Part shown: in pieces, positions 47,201 to 58,122 of the stretch
Layout: every line of letters begins with the position of its first letter
How positions within the stretch are numbered: position 1 is the first letter of the stretch
Source: Taudactylus pleione
Lineage: Eukaryota > Chordata > Amphibia > Anura > Myobatrachidae
Reading direction: 5' to 3'
NCBI GenBank assembly: GCA_031769625.1
Contig: JAUIMM010002346.1
Span: forward strand, 59,622 to 123,621
DNA length: 64,000 bases
Notes under the pieces: generated by a model
The model's database searches: none
Told to the model about the DNA's origin: nothing
What the model saw: only the letters and a program-made list of their open reading frames with translations
Translations under genes and position numbers: made by a program

Positions 47201-50200
47201 GAGCCTGTCCCTCCCCCTGCAGGGTGACACAGACAGAAGGGAGCTAGGAGCCTGTCCCTCCCCCTGCAGGGTGACACAGACAGAAGGGAGCTAGGAGCCT
47301 GTCCCTCCCCCTGCAGGGTGACACAGACAGAAGGGAGCTAGGAGCCTGTCCCTCCCCCTGCAGGGTGACACAGACAGAAGGGAGCTATTAGTCTGCCCCT
47401 CCCTCTGCAGGGTGACACAGACAGAAGGGAGCTATGAGCCTGCCCCTCCCCCTGCAGGGTGACACAGACAGAAGGGAGCTATGAGCCTGCCCCTCCCCCT
47501 GCAGGGTGACACAGACAGACGGGAGCTAGGAGTCTGCCCCTCCCCCTGCAGGGTGACAGTGTAAAACACGAAGCTACAGTTACCTGAAACCCCTCCGATG
47601 CTCAGGTACAGCTGGTAGAGGTTAGTGGAGAAAGAAGCAAAAAACATCCCAAGAGCTGAGAGAAATCCCCCAAACATGACGACAGGACGAGATCCAAACC
47701 GTAGTGTAAGCGCACAGCCCAGGGGACCTGCAGAGAGACATAACAGGTATAATGGTTACCCCCATACAGTATATAGCGGCTGATAGGGAACGTGTGTCTG
47801 TACTGTGTGTATGTATTAGTCTTACTGTATGCTGCCACCACTACAGCTGCCACCACTACAGCTGCCACCACTACAGCTACCACCACTACAGCTGCCACCA
47901 CTACAGCTGCCACCACTACAGCTGCTCCAATGCCATCCGTGCTCCTCAGGGCACACAAACAAGTGATCTACAAGTGCCCCAATGGCCCAATACACTAATG
48001 TAATCTGATCTACAAGTGCCCCAATGGCCCAATACACTAATCTAATCTGATCTACAACTGCCCCAATGGCCCAATACACTAATGTAATCTGATCTACAAC
48101 TGCCCCAATGGCCCAATACACTAATCTAATCTGATCTACAACTGCCCCAATGGCCCAATACACTAATGTAATCTGATCTACAACTGCCCCAATGACCCAA
48201 TACACTAATCTAATCTGATCTACAAGTGCCACAATGGCCCAATACACTAATCTAATCTGATCTACAAGTGCCCCAATGGCCCAATACACTAATCTAATCT
48301 GATCTACAAGTGCCCCAATGGCCCAATACACTAATCTAATCTGATCTACAACTACACCAATGGCCCAATACACTAATCTAATCTACAACTACCCCAATAG
48401 CCCAATACACTAATGTAATCTGATCTACAACTGCCCCATGACCCAATACACTAATCTAATCTGATCTACAAGTGCCCCAATGGCCCAATACACTAATCTA
48501 ATCTGATCTACAAGTGCCCCAATGGCCCAATACACTAATCTAATCTGATCTACAAGTGCCCCAATGGCCCAATACACTAATCTAATCTGATCTACAACTA
48601 CACCAATGGCCCAATACACTAATCTAATCTGATCTACAACTGCCCCAATGGCCCAATACACTAATCTAATCTGATCTACAAGTGCCCCAATGGCCCAATA
48701 CACTAATCTAATCTGATCTACAAGTGCCCCAATGGCCCAATACACTAATCTAATCTGATCTACAACTACACCAATGGCCCAATACACTAATCTAATCTGA
48801 TCTACAACTGCCCCAATGGCCCAATACACTAATCTAATCTGATCTACAAGTGCCCCAATGGCCCAATACACTAATCTAATCTGATCTACAACTACCCCAA
48901 TGGCCCAATACACTAATCTAATCTGATCTACAACTGCCCCAATGGCCCAATACACTAATCTGATCTGATCTACAACTGCCCCAATGGCCCAATACACTAA
49001 TCTAATCTGATCTACAAGTGCCCCAATGGCCCAATACACTAAACTAATCTGATCTACAAGTGCCCCAATGGCCCAATACACTAATCTAATCTGATCTACA
49101 ACTACCCCAATGGCCCAATACACTAATCTAATCTGATCTACAACTGCCCCAATTGCCCAATACACTAATCTAATCTGATCTACAACTACACCAATGGCCC
49201 AATACACTAATCTAATCTGATCTACAACTGCCCCAATGGCCCAATCTGATCTACAACTGCCCCAATGGCCCAATACACTAATCTAATCTACAACTACCCC
49301 AATAGCCCAATACACTAATCTAATCTGATCTACAACTGCCCCAATGGCCCAATACACTAATCTAATCTGATCTACAAGTGCCCCAATGGCCCAATACACT
49401 AATCTAATCTACAACTACCCAAATGGCCCAATACACTAATCTAATCTGATCTACAACTGCCCCAATGGCCCAATACACTAATCTAATCTGATCTACAAGT
49501 GCCCCAATGGCCCAATACACTAATCCAATCTGATCTACAACTGCCCCAATGGCCCAATACACTAATCTAATCTGATTTACAACTGCCCCAATGGCCCAAT
49601 ACACTAATCTTATCTGATCTACAAGTGCCCCAATGGCCCAATACACTAATCTAATCTGATCTACAAGTGCGCCAATGGCCCAATACACTAATCTAATCTG
49701 ATCTACAAGTGCCCCAATGGCCCAATACACTAATCTAATCTGATCTACAAGTGCCCAAATGGCCCAATACACTAATGTAATCTGATCTACAACTGCCTCA
49801 ATGGCCCAATACACTAATCTAATCTGATCTACAACTACACCAATGGCCCAACACACTAATCCAATCTGATCTACAACTGCCCCAATGGCCCAATACACTA
49901 ATGTAATCTGATCTACAACTGCCCCAATGGCCCAATACACTAATCTAATCTGATCTACAAGTGCCCCAATGGCCCAACACACTAATCCAATCTGATCTAC
50001 AACTGCCCCAATGGCCCAATACACTAATCTAATCTGATCTACAAGTGCCCCAATGGCCCAATACACTAATCTAATCTGATCTACAAGTGCCCCAATGGCC
50101 CAATACACTAATCTAATCTGATCTACAAGTGCCCCAATGGCCCAATACACTAATCTAATCTGATCTACAACTACACCAATGGCCCAATACACTAATCTAA

Positions 50201-53200
50201 TCTGATCTACAACTGCCCCAATGGCCCAATACACTAATCTAATCTGATCTACAAGTGCCCCAATGGCCCAATACACTAATCTAATCTGATCTACAAGTGC
50301 CCCAATGGCCCAATACACTAATCTAATCTGATCTACAACTACACCAATGGCCCAATACACTAATCTAATCTGATCTACAACTGCCCCAATGGCCCAATAC
50401 ACTAATCTAATCTGATCTACAAGTGCCCCAATGGCCCAATACACTAATCTAATCTGATCTACAACTACCCCAATGGCCCAATACACTAATCTAATCTGAT
50501 CTACAACTGCCCCAATGGCCCAATACACTAATCTGATCTGATCTACAACTGCCCCAATGGCCCAATACACTAATCTAATCTGATCTACAAGTGCCCCAAT
50601 GGCCAAATACACTAAACTAATCTGATCTACAAGTGCCCCAATGGCCCAATACACTAATCTAATCTGATCTACAACTACCCCAATGGCCCAATACACTAAT
50701 CTAATCTGATCTACAACTGCCCCAATTGCCCAATACACTAATCTAATCTGATCTACAACTACACCAATGGCCCAATACACTAATCTAATCTGATCTACAA
50801 CTGCCCCAATGGCCCAATCTGATCTACAACTGCCCCAATGGCCCAATACACTAATCTAATCTACAACTACCCCAATAGCCCAATACACTAATCTAATCTG
50901 ATCTACAACTGCCCCAATGGCCCAATACACTAATCTAATCTGATCTACAAGTGCCCCAATGGCCCAATACACTAATCTAATCTACAACTACCCAAATGGC
51001 CCAATACACTAATCTAATCTGATCTACAACTGCCCCAATGGCCCAATACACTAATCTAATCTGATCCACAAGTGCCCCAATGGCCCAATACACTAATCCA
51101 ATCTGATCTACAACTGCCCCAATGGCCCAATACACTAATCTAATCTGATTTACAACTGCCCCAATGGCCCAATACACTAATCTTATCTGATCTACAAGTG
51201 CCCCAATGGCCCAATACACTAATCTAATCTGATCTACAAGTGCGCCAATGGCCCAATACACTAATCTAATCTGATCTACAAGTGCCCCAATGGCCCAATA
51301 CACTAATCTAATCTGATCTACAAGTGCCCAAATGGCCCAATACACTAATGTAATCTGATCTACAACTGCCTCAATGGCCCAATACACTAATCTAATCTGA
51401 TCTACAACTACACCAATGGCCCAACACACTAATCCAATCTGATCTACAACTGCCCCAATGGCCCAATACACTAATGTAATCTGATCTACAACTGCCCCAA
51501 TGGCCCAATACACTAATCTAATCTGATCTACAAGTGCCCCAATGGCCCAACACACTAATCCAATCTGATCTACAACTGCCCCAATGGCCCAATACACTAA
51601 TCTAATCTGATCTACAACTGCCCCAATGGCCCAATACACTAATCTAATCTGATCTACAAGTGCCCCAATGGCCCAATACACTAATGTAATCTGATCTACA
51701 ACTGCCCCAATGGCCCAATACACTAATCTAATCTGATCTACAAGTGCCCCAATGGCCCAACACACTAATCTAATCTGATCTACAAGTGCCCCAATGGCCC
51801 AATACACTATTCTAATCTGATCTACAACTGCCCCAATGGCCCAATACACTAATTTAATGTGATCTACAACTGCCCCAATAGCCCAATACACTAATCTAAT
51901 CTGATCTACAGCTGCCCCAATGGCCCAGTACACTAATCTGATCTACAACTGCCCCAATGGCCCAATACACTAATCTAATTAGACCTATACATCCTACGGT
52001 TATCTCGCTGTACAATAACACCCTATACTACAGAAATATAGTCAGAGGAAGGAAATGTAATGTCACCCACTCAGCGACCTATACATCCTACGGTTATCTC
52101 GCTATACAATAACACCCTACACTACAGAAATATAGTCAGAGGAAGGAAATGTAATCTCACCCACTCAGGGACCTATACATCCTACGGTTATCTCACTATA
52201 CAATAACACCCTATACTACAGAAATATAGTCAGAGGAAGGAAATGTAATCTCACCATCTCAGGGACCTATACATACTACGGTTATCTCACTATACAATAA
52301 CACCCTACACTACAGAAATATAGTCAGAGGAAGGAAATGTAATGTCACCCACTCAGGGACCTATACATACTACGGTTATCTCACTATACAATAACACCCT
52401 ATACTACAGAAATATAGTCAGAGGAAAGAAATGTAATGTCACCCACTCAGGGACCTATATATACATCCTACGGTTATCTCACTATACAATAACACCCTAC
52501 ACTACAGAAATATAGTCAGAGGAAGGAAATGTAATGTCACCCACTCAGAGACCTATACATCCTACGGTTATCTCGCTATAAAATAACACCCTATAATACA
52601 GAAATATAGTCAGAGGAAGGAAATGTAATGTCACCCACTCAGGGACCTATACATCCTACGGTTATCTTGCTATACAATCACACCCTACACTACAGAAATA
52701 TAGTCAGAGGAAGGAAATGTAATGTCACCCACTCAGGGACCTATACATCCTACGGTTATCTCACTATACAATAACACCCTACACTACAGAAATATAGTCA
52801 GAGGAAGGAAATGTAATCTCACCATCTCAGGGACCTATACATCCTACGGTTATCTCACTATACAATAACACCCTACACTACAGAAATATAGTCAGAGGAT
52901 GGAAATGTAATGTCACCCACTCAGGGACCTATACATCCTACGGTTATCTCACTATACAATAACACCCTACACTACAGAAATATAGTCAGAGGAAGGAAAT
53001 GTAATGTCACCCACTCAGGGACCTATATATCCTACGGTTATCTCACTATACAATAACACCCTACACTACAGAAATATAGTCAGAGGAAGGAAATGTAATG
53101 TCACCCACTCAGGGACCTATACATCCTACGGTTATCTCACTATACAATAACACCCTACACTACAGAAATATAGTCAGAGGAAGGAAATGTAATGTCACCC

Positions 53201-54721
53201 ACTCAGGGACCTATACATCCTACAGTTATCTCACTATACAATAACACCCTATACTACAGAAATATAGTCAGAGGAAGGAAATGTAATCTCACCCACTCAG
53301 GGACCTATACATCCTACGGTTATCTTGCTATACAATCACACCCTACACTACAGAAATATAGTCAGAGGAAGGAAATGTAATCTCACCCACTCAGGGACCT
53401 ATACATCCTACGGTTATCTCACTATACAATAACACCCTACACTACAGAAATATAGTCAGAGGAAGGAAATGTAATCTCACCCACTCAGGGACCTATACAT
53501 CCTACGGTTATCTCACTATACAATAACACCCTACACTACAGAAATATAGTCAGAGGAAGGAAATGTAATCTCACCCACTCAGGGACCTATATATCCTACA
53601 GTTATCTCACTATACAATAACACCCTACACTACAGAAATATAGTCAGAGGAAGGAAATGTAATGTCACCCCACTCAGGGACCTATACATCCTACGGTTAT
53701 CTCACTATACGATAACACCCTACACTACAGAAATATAGTCAGAGGAAGGAAATGTAATCTCACCCACTCAGGGACCTATACATCCTACGGTTATCTCACT
53801 ATACAATAACACCCTATACTACAGAAATATAGTCAGAGGAAGGAAATGTAATGTCACCCACTCAGGGACCTATACATCCTATGGTTATCTCACTATACAA
53901 TAACACCCTATACAGAAATATAGTCAGAGGAAGGAAATGTAATCTCACCCACTCAGGGACCTATATATCCTACAGTTATCTCACTATACAATAACACCCT
54001 ACACTACAGAAATATAGTCAGAGGAAGGAAATGTAATGTCACCCACTCAGGGACCTATACATCCTACGGTTATCTCACTATACAATAACACCCTACACTA
54101 CAGAAATATAGTCAGAGGAAGGAAATGTAATCTCACCCACTCAGGGACCTATACATCCTACGGTTATCTCACTATACAATCACACCCTATACTACAGAAA
54201 TATAGTCAGAGGAAGGAAATGTAATCTCACCCACTCAGGGACCTATACATCCTACGGTTATCTCGCTATACAATAACACCCTATACAGAAAGCACATATA
54301 ACATATGAATTATAATTCAGTCTCCTGGAACAAGTTAGAATTTCTGTGAATATTGCATTAGATAACGTGTTGGAATGTGAACAGCCAGAAAAGTGAAAAC
54401 CTTCAGGGCTAAATCAGATGATTATGGATGAGGGGCTCATTATCCCCAGTGCAGTGGGCTGGAGATACATATAGATATTACATACATTCTATTCAGCAAC
54501 TATCTACTGTAAACACACTCACTCATCAGCTGCTGTACAGCGACTGCGCATGATGTCACCCAAGAGACGCTCCCAGCCGCTGATCCAAAATAGTCTACAA
54601 ATTCTGGAAAGAAAATGCCAAAGGAACGAAGAATCCCGAATACCAGGCCAGCCTGAAGGAAGCAGGAGACCAGGAGCACAGCTCCGTACACATCCGGGAT
54701 TTGGGGACAGGTACTGGACAT
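31835..54721 (-). CDS. SLC16A13: SLC16A13, monocarboxylate transporter family
   Basis: Join on the minus strand of 54721-54523, 47727-47584, 43494-42760 and 32277-31835 gives about 506 residues; phases agree at all three GT/AG introns. The protein is a 12-helix major-facilitator transporter of the SLC16 (MCT) family, at cell membranes. Recognisable blocks are LVFGILRSFGIFFPEF, VSWVTSCAVAVQQL, RFGSRPVVMFGGFLSALGM, LYLSIGGVSGFGWALIFSP, RRSLATGFVLTG, ITLINAAYFVPFTHLVAHMQ, GRLFAGWLSD, LGLLQMLESVGGLLG and GWLCDLTGDFSLSF. These fit SLC16A13 better than SLC16A11. The C-terminal tail is about 110 residues, longer than I recall for human. The N-terminal family motif is not clear (see findings). Substrate is not predictable here. 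A 5' UTR exon may lie upstream. Confidence 0.9.
32278..32722. other. SLC16A13 intron 3, non-repetitive end
   Basis: Non-tandem intron sequence between exon 4 and the 43-bp array. Frames such as 32565-32825 plus have no recognisable domain. Nothing else seen. Confidence 0.5.
32723..33955. repeat. 43-bp minisatellite
   Basis: About 25 units containing GGGACACCGGGACTGTCTGT and ATTACATGTGTACTGAGA. After about 33785 the unit changes to a longer form with ATATATGTATTCTGAAATTA, repeated twice. In SLC16A13 intron 3. Confidence 0.95.
33956..34165. other. Short spacer between arrays
   Basis: Non-repetitive 210 bp between the 43-bp and 31-bp arrays; nothing recognised. Confidence 0.5.
34166..42260. 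repeat. 31-32-bp minisatellite, over 8 kb
   Basis: About 250 units of CATTACATACCCCACCAAGC plus TGCCTACACCC with length variants. It lacks G-containing stop contexts on the plus strand, so long artificial frames appear (e.g. 34166-36991). From about 38280 to 41250 an interspersed CAGGACAATAAGGACAATAC marks larger repeated blocks of about 1.2-1.28 kb. A 964-bp block is duplicated (about 36020-36560 and 36985-37525). Confidence 0.97.
42395..42702. repeat. 20-bp minisatellite near the SLC16A13 exon 3 donor
   Basis: About 15 units of TGATAGTGTCTCTGTACCCC, on the minus strand starting about 55 bp after the exon 3 donor. A related decayed stretch with CTCTGCCGTCTCCCCACT duplicated lies at 42300-42358. 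Exon 3 reads into it in an uninterrupted frame if the donor is skipped. Confidence 0.95.
42760..43494 (-). CDS. SLC16A13: SLC16A13 exon 3 (main transmembrane exon)
   Basis: 735-bp exon after CTCTCTGCAG, ending TATATCAG before GTGAGC. It covers transmembrane helices about 4 to 11 and the central cytoplasmic loop (HTASKDLPHHPRSF). No stops or frameshifts. Conserved residues RRSLATG and GRLFAGWLSD are intact. Dinucleotide-rich CT tract precedes the acceptor. Confidence 0.93.
43575..47560. repeat. 47-bp GC-rich minisatellite
   Basis: About 85 units of AGGGTGACACAGACAGAAGG plus GAGCTATGAGCCTGTCCCTC plus CCCCTGC. C-run length varies from 5 to 10. It fills SLC16A13 intron 2. In the sense orientation of that gene each unit contains CCTTCTGTCTGTGTCACCCT then GCAG. 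Confidence 0.97.
47584..47727 (-). CDS. SLC16A13: SLC16A13 exon 2
   Basis: 144-bp exon between CTCTCTGCAG and GTAACT. It encodes SPLGCALTLRFGSRPVVMFG and GFLSALGMFFASFSTNLYQL and YLSIGGVSG, helices 2 to 3 of the transporter. The 47-bp array begins about 30 bp after its donor. Confidence 0.92.
47831..47925. repeat. 15-bp minisatellite, six copies
   Basis: Six copies of GCTGCCACCACTACA (one GCTACC variant), about 100 bp upstream of SLC16A13 exon 2 in intron 1. Confidence 0.95.
47960..51982. repeat. 42-bp minisatellite with a 1,573-bp higher-order duplication
   Basis: About 96 units of TGATCTACAAGTGCCCCAAT plus GGCCCAATACACTAATCTAA plus TC. Unit variants occur in the same order in two adjacent blocks offset by 1,573 bp (about 48440-50020 and 50013-51600). 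Long minus-strand frames (e.g. 50846-49404) are artificial, since 42 is a multiple of three. Confidence 0.97.
51983..54290. repeat. 94-bp minisatellite
   Basis: About 24 units starting ACCTATACATCCTACGGTTA and ending ATGTCACCCACTCAGGG. On the minus strand (SLC16A13 sense) each contains TGAGTGGGTGACATTACAT, which resembles a 5' splice site. In intron 1. Confidence 0.97.
54291..54522. other. SLC16A13 intron 1, donor-proximal
   Basis: AT-rich single-copy-looking sequence between the exon 1 donor and the 94-bp array. Nothing else recognised. Confidence 0.5.
54523..54721 (-). CDS. SLC16A13: SLC16A13 exon 1 (first recognised coding exon)
   Basis: Starts at ATG 54721 and ends before GTGAGTG at 54522. 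It encodes MSSTCPQIPDVYGAVLLVSC, then FLQAGLVFGILRSFGIFFPE and the start of helix 2. An in-frame upstream acceptor CTATCCTATAG (exon from 54726) is possible, so the true start codon could be in another exon. The usual PDGGWGW-type motif is replaced by PDVYGA. Confidence 0.8.
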
Positions 54722-54726
54722 TGTAA

Positions 54727-54836
54727 CTATAGGATAGAAAGAGAGATTAGGACACAGAACATACAGAGATACAATAGAGATGATGATAGTATCCGCTCAG
54801 CAATATATCCAATACGTTCAGTATCCAGACAAAGGA
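54727..54836. other. Upstream of SLC16A13 exon 1
   Basis: Short A-rich stretch on the plus strand, CT-rich in SLC16A13 sense, which would suit a 3' splice site. No promoter element could be assigned. Confidence 0.35.
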
Positions 54837-56240
54837 GATGCCAGCGCCAGAATCCCAACACCTGTCAGAATCCCGGCGCCAGAATCCCGATCGTAGGCAT
54901 CGGGGAGGGGGAGGTTAGGTTCAGGCATCGGGGAGGGAGAGGTTAGGTTCAGTCACCGGGGAGGGGGAGGTTAGGTTCAGGTATCGTGGAGGGGGAGGTT
55001 AGGTTCAGGCACCGGGGAGGGGGAGGTTAGGTTCAGGCACCGGGGAGGGGGAGGTTAAGTTCAGGCATCGGGGAGGGAAAGGTTAGGTTCAGGCATCGGG
55101 GAGGGGGAGGTTAGGTTCAGGCATCGGGGAGGGGGAGGTTAGGTTCAGGCACCGGGGAGGGGGAGGTTAGGTTCAGACATCGGGGAGGGGGAGGTTAGGT
55201 TCAGGCATTGGGGAGGGGGAGGTTAGGTTCAGGCACCGGGGAGGGGGAGGTTAGGTTCAGGCACCGGGGAGAGGGAGGTTAGGTTCAGACATCGGGGAGG
55301 GTGAGGTTAGGTTCAGACATCGGGGAGGTTAGGTTCAAGCATTGGGGAGGGGGAGGCTAGGTTCAGGCACCGGGGAGGGGGAGGTTAGGTTCAGGCACCG
55401 GGGAGGGGGAGGTTAGGTTCAGGCACCGGGGAGGGGGAGGTTAGGTTCAGGCATCGGGGAGGGAGAGGTTAGGTTCAGGCATCGGGGAGGGGGAGGTTAG
55501 GTTCAGGCATCGGGGAGGGGGAGGTTAGCTTCAGGCATCGGGGAGGTTAGGTTCAGGCACCGGGGAGGGGGAGGTTAGGTTCAGGCACCGGGGAGGGGGA
55601 GGTTAGGTTCAGGCACCGGGGAGGGGGAGGCTAGGTTCAGGCACCGGGGAGGGGGAGGTTAGGTTCAGGCACCGGGGAGGGGGAGGTTAGGTTCAGGCAC
55701 CGGGGAGGGGGAGGTTAGGTTCAGGCACCGGGCAGGGGGAGGTTAGGTTCAGGCACCGGGGAGGGGGAGGTTAGGTTCAGGCACCGTGGAGGGGGAGGTT
55801 AGGTTCAGGCATCGGGGAGGGGGAGGTTAGGTTCAGGCATCGGGGAGGGGGAGGTTAGGTTCAGGTATCGGGGAGGGGGAGGTTAGGTTCAGGCACTGGG
55901 GAGGGGGAGGTTAGGTTCAGGTATCGGGGAGGGGGAGGTTAGGTTTAGGCACCGGGGAGGGGGATGTTAAGTTCAGGCACCGGGGAGGGGGAAGTTAAAT
56001 TAAGGCATCAGGGAGGGGGAGGTTAGGTTCAGGCATTGGGGAGAGGGAGGTTAGGTTCAGGCATCGGAGAGGGTGAGGTTAAATTAAGGCATCGGGGAGG
56101 GGGAGGTTAGGTTCAGGCATCGGGGAGGGGGAGGGAGAGATGTAGGGTTAGGAAACCGACCAACAGATGTTGGCATCCTAACCATGTCGGTATGCCGGCA
56201 TCAGGATTTGGACCGCCGGGATCCCGTACCATCCCTCCAA
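54837..56240. mobile_element. Interspersed element with internal G-rich 28-bp expansion
   Basis: Left flank has GCGCCAGAATCCCAACACC and CGGCGCCAGAATCCCGATCG; right flank has GCCGGCATCAGGATTTGG and ACCGCCGGGATCCCGTACC, partly inverted relative to each other as in a palindromic MITE. Between them (54893-56130) are about 44 units of AGGCACCGGGGAGGGGGAGG plus TTAGGTTC with CATCGG variants. The array probably expanded from inside the element. Confidence 0.7.
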
Positions 56241-56261
56241 CACACATCAAGTATATTCCTC

Positions 56262-57990
56262 ACAGCATACATTAGAGACCGATACATTAGAGACAGATGT
56301 CGCACACATTAGAGACCGATGCCGCACACATTAGAGACAAATGCCGCACAGATTAGAGACAGATGTCGTACACATTAGAGACAGATGCTGCACACATTAG
56401 AGACCGATGCCGCACACATTAGAGACAGATGGCGCACACATTAGAGACCGATGCCGCACACATTAGAGACAGATGGCGCACACATTAGAGACAGATGCCG
56501 CATACATTAGAGATAGATGCCGCACACATTAGAGACCGATGCCGCACACATTAGAGACCGATGCCGCACACATTAGAGACAGATGGCGCACACATTAGAG
56601 ACCGATGCCGCACACAATAGAGACAGATGGCGCACACATTAGAGACAGATGGCGCACACATTAGAGACAGATGGCGCACACATTAGAGACACATGGCGCA
56701 GACATTAGAGACACATGGCGCACACATTAGAGACAGATGGCTCACACATTAGAGACAGATGGCGCACACATTAGAGACAGATGCCGCACACATTATAGAC
56801 CGATGCCGCACACATTAGAGACAGAGGCCGCACACATTAGAGACAGATGCCGCACACATTAGAGACAGATGCCGCACACATTAGAGACAGATGTCGGATA
56901 CATTAGAGACAGATGTCGGATACATTAGAGACCGATGGCGCACACATTAGAGACAGGTGCCGCACACATTAGAGACAGGTGGCGCACACATTAGAGACAG
57001 ATGCCGCATACAGTAGAGACAGATGTCGGATACATTAGAGACAGATGTCGGATACATTAGAGACCGATGGCGCACACATTAGAGACCGATGGCGCACACA
57101 TTAGAGACAGATGCCGCACACATTAGAGACAGGTGGCGCACACATTAGAGACAGATGCCGCACACATTAGAGATAGATGGCGCACACATTAGAGACCGAT
57201 GGCGTACACATTAGAGACCGATGCCGCACACATTAGAGACAGGTGGCGCACACATTAGAGACCGATGGCGTACACATTAGAGACAGATGCCGCACACATT
57301 AGAGACAGATGGCGCACACATTAGAGACAGGTGGCGCACACATTAGAGACCGATGCCGCACACATTAGAGACAGATGGCGCACACATTAGAGACAGGTGG
57401 CGCACACATTAGAGACAGACGGCGCACACATTAGAGACAGATGGCGCACACATTAGAGACAGATGCCGCACACATTAGAGACAGATGCCGCATACATTAG
57501 AGACAGATGCCGCACACATTAGAGACCGATGCCGCACACATTAGAGACCGATGCCGCACACATTAGAGACCGATGGCGCACACATTAGAGACCGATGGCG
57601 CACACATTAGAGACCGATGCCGCACACATTAGAGACAGATGGCGCACACATTAGAGACAGATGGCGCACACATTAGAGACAGGTGGCGCACACATTAGAG
57701 ACCGATGCCGCACACATTAGAGACGGCGCACACATTAGAGACAGGTGGCGCACACATTAGAGACAGACGGTGCACACATTAGAGACCGATGGCGCACACA
57801 TTAGAGACCGATGGCGCACACATTAGAGACAGATGCCGCACACATTAGAGACGGCGCACACATTAGAGACAGGTGGCGCACACATTAGAGACAGACGGCG
57901 CACACATTAGAGACAGATGGCGCACACATTAGAGACCGATGGCGCACACATTAGAGACAGGTGGCGCACACATTAGAGACCGATGCCGCA
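56262..57990. repeat. 22-bp minisatellite, about 78 copies
   Basis: Unit ACATTAGAGACAGATGCCGC plus AC, with CAGATGGCGC, CCGATGCCGC and CAGGTGGCGC variants. CpG-containing in nearly every unit. Upstream flank of SLC16A13. Confidence 0.97.
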
Positions 57991-58122
57991 TAAACTCACT
58001 TCTAAAAACTCTCACTTTAGTAAATTAACCCCTAAGAGCATCTTTACATGACATGAACCAGTACAAACTAGCACAGAGATGCATTATTTACAGTTATTTA
58101 TGTACAGAATACTACACACACA
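57991..58122. other. Short spacer
   Basis: AT-rich sequence with a MITE-terminus-like TTAGTAAATTAACCCC at 58016-58031. No matching second terminus found. Confidence 0.35.

Noticed and set aside
47602..47958. 118-residue minus-strand frame with Val/Ala repeats
   Set aside because: It reads SLC16A13 exon 2 in the wrong frame and continues through the 15-bp repeat.
49404..50846. 480-residue minus-strand repeat protein (and neighbours 48425-49273, 50977-51933)
   Set aside because: A frame through the 42-bp array lying in SLC16A13 intron 1; unit length is a multiple of three so openness is expected.
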